From DATAYF01 sp036272735 (lineage in GTDB: Bacteria; Chloroflexota; Ktedonobacteria; Ktedonobacterales; Ktedonobacteraceae), in assembly GCA_036272735.1 (NCBI GenBank), contig DATAYF010000120.1, positions 1 to 24,487 on the forward strand: DNA of 24,487 bases. The letters run 5' to 3'. Of the stretch, positions 21,457 to 24,487 are shown piece after piece (position 1 is the stretch's first letter; every line of letters starts with the position of its first letter). Below the pieces are notes generated by a model. That model did no database searches. It saw nothing but the letters and a program-made list of their open reading frames with translations, and was not told the DNA's origin. The translations under genes and the position numbers were made by a program.

Positions 21457-22878
21457 ATGAAGACACGAGAAGACTCCCAACAAGGGTCGAACCCGCAACG
21501 ACCACAACCCGAAGCGATGCTCATCTCCCAGGTGGATGAAAGCGACATGCCTGTGCTGCCTGATGAAGACCCGGTTAGCACAGTACGCGACAGCCTGTAC
21601 GATCTTATTCCGCTTGGGCCGCGCGAAGAAAAATTGATCAGCACACCTGAGTTCTTACGTTTGCAGCAGGTGAAGCAACTCGGTTTTGTGTATCGCATCT
21701 GGCCTGGAGCCACGCACACACGCTACGAGCATAGTCTCGGTTGCTATCATTTAACCGTACGCGCCCTGCGTGCTCTGTTGCAACGTGGCACGGATGGCGG
21801 ACTGAGTGGCGTTGCTGCGAGTAGCATCCAGGCGCTGATCGTTGCCGCGCTGTTGCACGATATCGGCCACTATCCTTTTTCGCATACCATTGAAGAATTG
21901 GGGCCACCCATTGCCATGCACGAAAAGGTTGGTCGCTCCATCATCGAACACAGCGAGATTGCGACTATCCTTGAGCGCGATTACCAGCTTGCACCCGAAC
22001 GCGTCGCCGATATGATTGATCCACCCAGAACGCGCCCCATCCACGCGGATGACGCGTTGCTGTGTCAGTTGCTGAGCGGGGCGTTGGACGTTGATAAGCT
22101 CGATTATCTGCCACGTGACGCCAGGGCCTGTAATGTGCCTTACGGTGGCGTGGACGTTTCACGTCTATTAGGTGCATTGCGCATCCATGAGAACGTCAAT
22201 GGGCAGCGTCGTATGGTCGTGACACAGAAAGGCATCAGCCCGCTTCACTCACTGCTGCACGCTCGCCAGGAGATGTTCGATAATATTTACTGGCACCATA
22301 CCAGCCGGGCATTCCAGGTGATGCTGCTGCGAGCGGTCTACGATGCGCTTGGCGCGGGTGCACTGACCGCTGAACAACTGGTTGGCTTGAACGATGCCTC
22401 GTTATTGACGCTCCTGGCTAGCCAGCCCATGCCACCGAGCGCGCAGGCACTGGCCGCTGACCTGGAATTGCGACGCCCCTACAAGGTGGTGCTGGAAGTC
22501 AGCCGTATGGCGGGGCGGCTTTTTCACCGGCTCGATGCGCTGTTTTGGGACGCGGAACGACGTTACCGGGTCGAGAAGGCTCTGGCGGCTGAGTTAGCGC
22601 GTCAACTCAACGTTGACATTGCTGATTACGAGCTGTTGTTCGATATTCCACGCCCTGAAAAGTGGGAGATGGATGTCTGGATTTCTCTGGCTCATCCTCC
22701 GGTCGGCATGCGCTCGCTCATGACCTGGGTTGAGGTCACCGGATTGCAATCCGACGACCTCGCGCGCTATGAGCACCACCAGCGCCGCATTCGTATCGTG
22801 GTGCCTGAGCGTTTACGCGCCATCCTGCTATCCCAACGCGATGACGTCGTGTTGCCCGCGCTAGAAAATTTGGTTTGA
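21457..22878 (+). CDS. HD-superfamily phosphohydrolase (dNTPase/SAMHD1-like)
   Basis: This 473-aa metal-dependent hydrolase has the full HD set: His92 in HTRYEHSLG, His134-Asp135 in ALLHDIGHYPFSH, and Asp211 in SGALDVDKLDYLPRDA. FLRLQQVKQLGFVYRIWPGATHTRYEHS is the typical entry of the COG1078 family, which is related to dGTP triphosphohydrolases and SAMHD1. It may therefore cut dNTPs, but COG1078 members vary and some have other nucleotide substrates. The first 45 residues are polar and probably disordered. The C-terminal 200 residues form a family-specific helical region without recognised motifs. No Shine-Dalgarno site precedes ATG 21457. It lies divergent from the HAD gene and upstream of the IS element. 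Confidence 0.92.
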   Translation: MKTREDSQQGSNPQRPQPEAMLISQVDESDMPVLPDEDPVSTVRDSLYDLIPLGPREEKLISTPEFLRLQQVKQLGFVYRIWPGATHTRYEHSLGCYHLTVRALRALLQRGTDGGLSGVAASSIQALIVAALLHDIGHYPFSHTIEELGPPIAMHEKVGRSIIEHSEIATILERDYQLAPERVADMIDPPRTRPIHADDALLCQLLSGALDVDKLDYLPRDARACNVPYGGVDVSRLLGALRIHENVNGQRRMVVTQKGISPLHSLLHARQEMFDNIYWHHTSRAFQVMLLRAVYDALGAGALTAEQLVGLNDASLLTLLASQPMPPSAQALAADLELRRPYKVVLEVSRMAGRLFHRLDALFWDAERRYRVEKALAAELARQLNVDIADYELLFDIPRPEKWEMDVWISLAHPPVGMRSLMTWVEVTGLQSDDLARYEHHQRRIRIVVPERLRAILLSQRDDVVLPALENLV

Positions 22879-22901
22879 GTAGCACTTTCTTTTAGCAGGA
22901 T

Positions 22902-22947
22902 CGCGCCGAAATCCCCCTGGTCTTCAGCTATGGGGATGAAAGGCGCG
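22902..22947 (+). terminator. two-part hairpin: HD-gene terminator or IS left-end structure
   Basis: CGCGCC (22902-22907) pairs with GGCGCG (22942-22947) and, inside it, ATCCCC (22911-22916) with GGGGAT (22932-22937). GAA and GAAA form an internal loop. TTCCTTATTT follows, a poor U-tract. It lies 23 nt after the HD stop codon, as a terminator would. IS200/IS605 elements also carry subterminal hairpins in this position relative to tnpA, so it may belong to the insertion instead. Confidence 0.5.
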
Positions 22948-22977
22948 TTCCTTATTTGGGGCGTGGGTTGGGATACG

Positions 22978-23007
22978 TTGACATTAAGTAGCTTGCTGCT
23001 GTATACT
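22978..23007 (+). promoter_or_regulatory. near-consensus promoter of tnpA, predicted leaderless
   Basis: A perfect TTGACA (22978-22983), an 18-nt spacer and TATACT (23002-23007) end 7 nt before the tnpA ATG at 23015. Transcript start would fall at or just before the start codon, and no ribosome site is present. Confidence 0.65.
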
Positions 23008-23014
23008 GTTTTGT

Positions 23015-23415
23015 ATGGAAGAGATACGATCCAATCATAATGTTACGTACATCACGCACTAGCATGTGGTGTGGTGTGGTGTCCCAAATATCGGCGCAAA
23101 GTGCTGGTGAACGGCATTGATGCACGCTTGAAACAGATTGTACAGGATGTGTGTACTGAACGTGAGGCTCGGCTTGAGGAGATGGAAGTCATGCCTGATC
23201 ACGTGCAGGTGTTGGTGAGTTGCGACCCACAGTTTGGCATCCATCGACTCATCCGACTCATCAAAGGACGTTCTTCGCGAATGCTGAGACAAGAATACCC
23301 TCATCTCAAGACACGGCTTCCGACCCTTTGGACGAACAGTTACTTTGTGGCAACCGTTGGAGGCACTCCATTGGAGATCGTCAAGCAGTACATCGAAGGA
23401 CAAAAGCGTGGCTAG
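23015..23415 (+). pseudogene. tnpA: IS200/IS605 Y1 transposase TnpA, inactivated
   Basis: ATG 23015 opens MEEIRSNHNVTYITH, typical of this TnpA group, but is stopped by TAG at 23060-23062 where a Tyr is expected. The frame then shifts: GTGGT occurs three times (23066-23080) where two copies would keep VVWCPKYRRKV in frame, a 5-nt net gain. The rest reads on to 23415 with conserved LKQIVQDVC, GIHRLIRLIKGRSSRMLRQEYPHLK and the catalytic Tyr in VKQYIEGQ. The HUH metal motif reads PDHVQV instead of PDHVHV (CAG at 23201-23203), removing one of the two metal-binding histidines. An internal GTG at 23071 could start a 114-aa remnant, but that too would lack the HUH pair. Confidence 0.88.
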
Positions 23416-24487
23416 AAAAGCATTTAAGTACAGGATATATCCCACCAAAGAGCAGGAACAGAAGTTATTCTGGACGCTTTCTCGTTGTCGGGAACGGTAC
23501 AAGGCGGCGCTTGCCGAACGGCGTGAAGCGTATCGCATGTGCGGCAAGTCCATCAAGTATTATGAACAGAAGCGCGACCTGCCAGATATCAAAGAATTTC
23601 GCCTTGAATACAAGGACATCCATTCTCAAGTCTTGCAGGATGTCCTCTTGCGTTTGGAGGGAGCGTACAAGGCGTTCTTTCGGCGTCTCAAGAACGGGGA
23701 GAAGCCAGGACACCCACGCTTTCAGGGACGCAATCGCTACGACAGTTTTCCCTATCCACAAGGTGGCTATACACTGGCCGTGAAGCGTGTCACTCTCTCG
23801 AAAATTGGCACGATCACGTGCTGTGTGCATCGACCGCTAGAGGGAACACCCAGGACCTGTACCATCAAGTATGAGTCAGGACAGTGGTATGTGGTCTTCT
23901 CGTGTGAATGTGCTGATCCTGAACCATTGCCCGTGTCGTATGAGGATGTAGGCATTGATCTGGGGGTCACGCACTTTGCGGCACTCTCTGATGGCACCTT
24001 CATCGAACAGCCACGTCATTATCGCCTTGCTGAAAAGAAACTAGCCAGGTTGCAACAGGTGCTCGCCAGAAAGAAACGCGGTTCTCATCGACGTAAGAAG
24101 GCGGTCAATCAACTCAGCAAGGCTCATCATAAGGTACGCAATCAGCGCAAAGATTTTTTGCACAAGCAATCGTGTTCGTTGGTCAACAAGTATCAGGTCA
24201 TCGTATTCGAGGATTTACCAACGGCCAACATCACCAGAGCACCAAAGCCCAAACAGGATGAGGCAACAGGTGAGTACTTACCCAATGGGAAAGCAGCAAA
24301 AGCAGGCTTAAACAAGAGTATTCTTGATGTAGGTTGGGGCATATTTACGGATATGGTACGCGTCAAGGCAGCATGGGCCGGACGCATAACCGTCTTCGTG
24401 AACCCCAAATACACCTCACAAGTCTGCTCAGGATGCGGCGCAATCCGTAAAAAAGAGTTGTCCGAACGCTGGCATACATGCGAGTGT
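23408..24487 (+). CDS. tnpB: TnpB RNA-guided nuclease of IS605-type element, partial at right edge
   Basis: The frame from GTG 23408 is open for 360 codons to the window end with no stop or shift. TnpB proteins are about 370-420 aa, so only the tail is missing. The N-terminal part (MARKAFKYRIYPTKEQEQKLFWTLSRCRERYKAALAERREAY) is the usual start, followed by the wedge/REC-type region with KPGHPRFQGRNRYDSFPYP. RuvC-I Asp184 is in GIDLGVTHFAAL, and RuvC-II Glu268 is in VIVFEDL. The zinc knuckle begins with Cys340 and Cys343 (CSGCG) and Cys358/Cys360 at the edge. RuvC-III Asp lies beyond the window. The visible catalytic residues are intact. In the family the protein cuts DNA guided by an RNA from the element's right end. 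The start codon overlaps the end of tnpA by 8 nt. Confidence 0.93.
   Translation, partial: MARKAFKYRIYPTKEQEQKLFWTLSRCRERYKAALAERREAYRMCGKSIKYYEQKRDLPDIKEFRLEYKDIHSQVLQDVLLRLEGAYKAFFRRLKNGEKPGHPRFQGRNRYDSFPYPQGGYTLAVKRVTLSKIGTITCCVHRPLEGTPRTCTIKYESGQWYVVFSCECADPEPLPVSYEDVGIDLGVTHFAALSDGTFIEQPRHYRLAEKKLARLQQVLARKKRGSHRRKKAVNQLSKAHHKVRNQRKDFLHKQSCSLVNKYQVIVFEDLPTANITRAPKPKQDEATGEYLPNGKAAKAGLNKSILDVGWGIFTDMVRVKAAWAGRITVFVNPKYTSQVCSGCGAIRKKELSERWHTCEC

Larger units (their letters stand above)
22978..24487 (+). mobile_element. IS200/IS605-family insertion sequence (right end outside window)
   Basis: tnpA and tnpB lie in the same direction with an 8-nt overlap, as in IS605-type elements. The left boundary is not certain; it lies between the HD stop (22878) and the tnpA promoter (22978). 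The right end, with the expected omega-RNA region, is beyond the window. tnpA is defective, so the copy could move only with TnpA supplied from another element. Confidence 0.8.

Noticed and set aside
23220..23783. 187-codon plus-strand frame spanning the tnpA/tnpB junction
   Set aside because: It is out of frame with both genes, which have clear motifs. It has no recognisable content of its own.

Overview
The window looks like chromosomal DNA from a free-living heterotrophic bacterium with moderate GC content. The gene set suggests a member of the Chloroflexota, most likely the Ktedonobacteria: a type 2 isopentenyl-diphosphate isomerase beside a polyprenol-dependent GT-C mannosyltransferase, a diglyceride-type GT28 glycosyltransferase, zinc-type L31 and an IS200/IS605 element with tnpB. 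This placement comes from recognising protein families by eye; no marker phylogeny was run. No tRNA, rRNA or CRISPR array was seen.

Layout. (1) 1-4264, minus strand: a four-gene sugar uptake operon (ATPase, permease, lipoprotein binding protein, L-rhamnose mutarotase) with a good sigma70-type promoter at 4236-4264 and a cluster of GGTGTARA repeats after its last gene. (2) 4499-5589, plus: a small three-helix membrane protein 2 nt upstream of mobA (molybdenum cofactor guanylyltransferase). (3) 5651-6280, plus: an aminoglycoside-adenylyltransferase-like nucleotidyltransferase. (4) 6343-9003, plus: a TetR regulator with promoter and probable operator, followed by the ATPase and permease of an ABC-2 exporter. 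(5) 9057-11575, plus: a short MetE-like zinc methyltransferase and 4-hydroxybenzoate hydroxylase (pobA) behind a near-consensus promoter whose -35 box sits in an inverted repeat. (6) 11778-12548, plus: a soluble histidine-kinase relative with a worn-out ATP-binding half. (7) 12634-15836, minus: a GT-C mannosyltransferase and type 2 IPP isomerase overlapping by 32 nt, with a long leader holding a MITE-like palindrome. (8) 15870-17180, minus: purB. (9) 17181-18108: a 648-nt gap with a possible 40-aa ORF and hairpins, then rpmE with clean promoter and terminator. (10) 18210-20424, plus: a GT28 glycolipid glycosyltransferase and a dual-specificity phosphatase, converging with a Cof-type HAD phosphatase (20429-21289, minus). 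(11) 21457-22878, plus: an HD phosphohydrolase with a predicted leaderless start. (12) From about 22978 to the right edge: an IS200/IS605 element in which tnpA is broken in three ways while tnpB reads openly to the edge.

How the genes fit together. The sugar operon is a complete importer plus an anomer-converting enzyme, and the mutarotase points to L-rhamnose. TetR-ABC-ABC is a self-contained, probably autoregulated efflux module. The isomerase/mannosyltransferase pair links isoprenoid supply to a lipid-linked sugar donor. The most unusual items are the decayed tnpA beside a preserved tnpB, the pseudokinase-like histidine protein, the palindromic element in the mannosyltransferase leader, the operator-embedded promoter ahead of the metE-like/pobA pair, and the two predicted leaderless promoters. 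I did not find a clearly new multi-gene defence or metabolic system.
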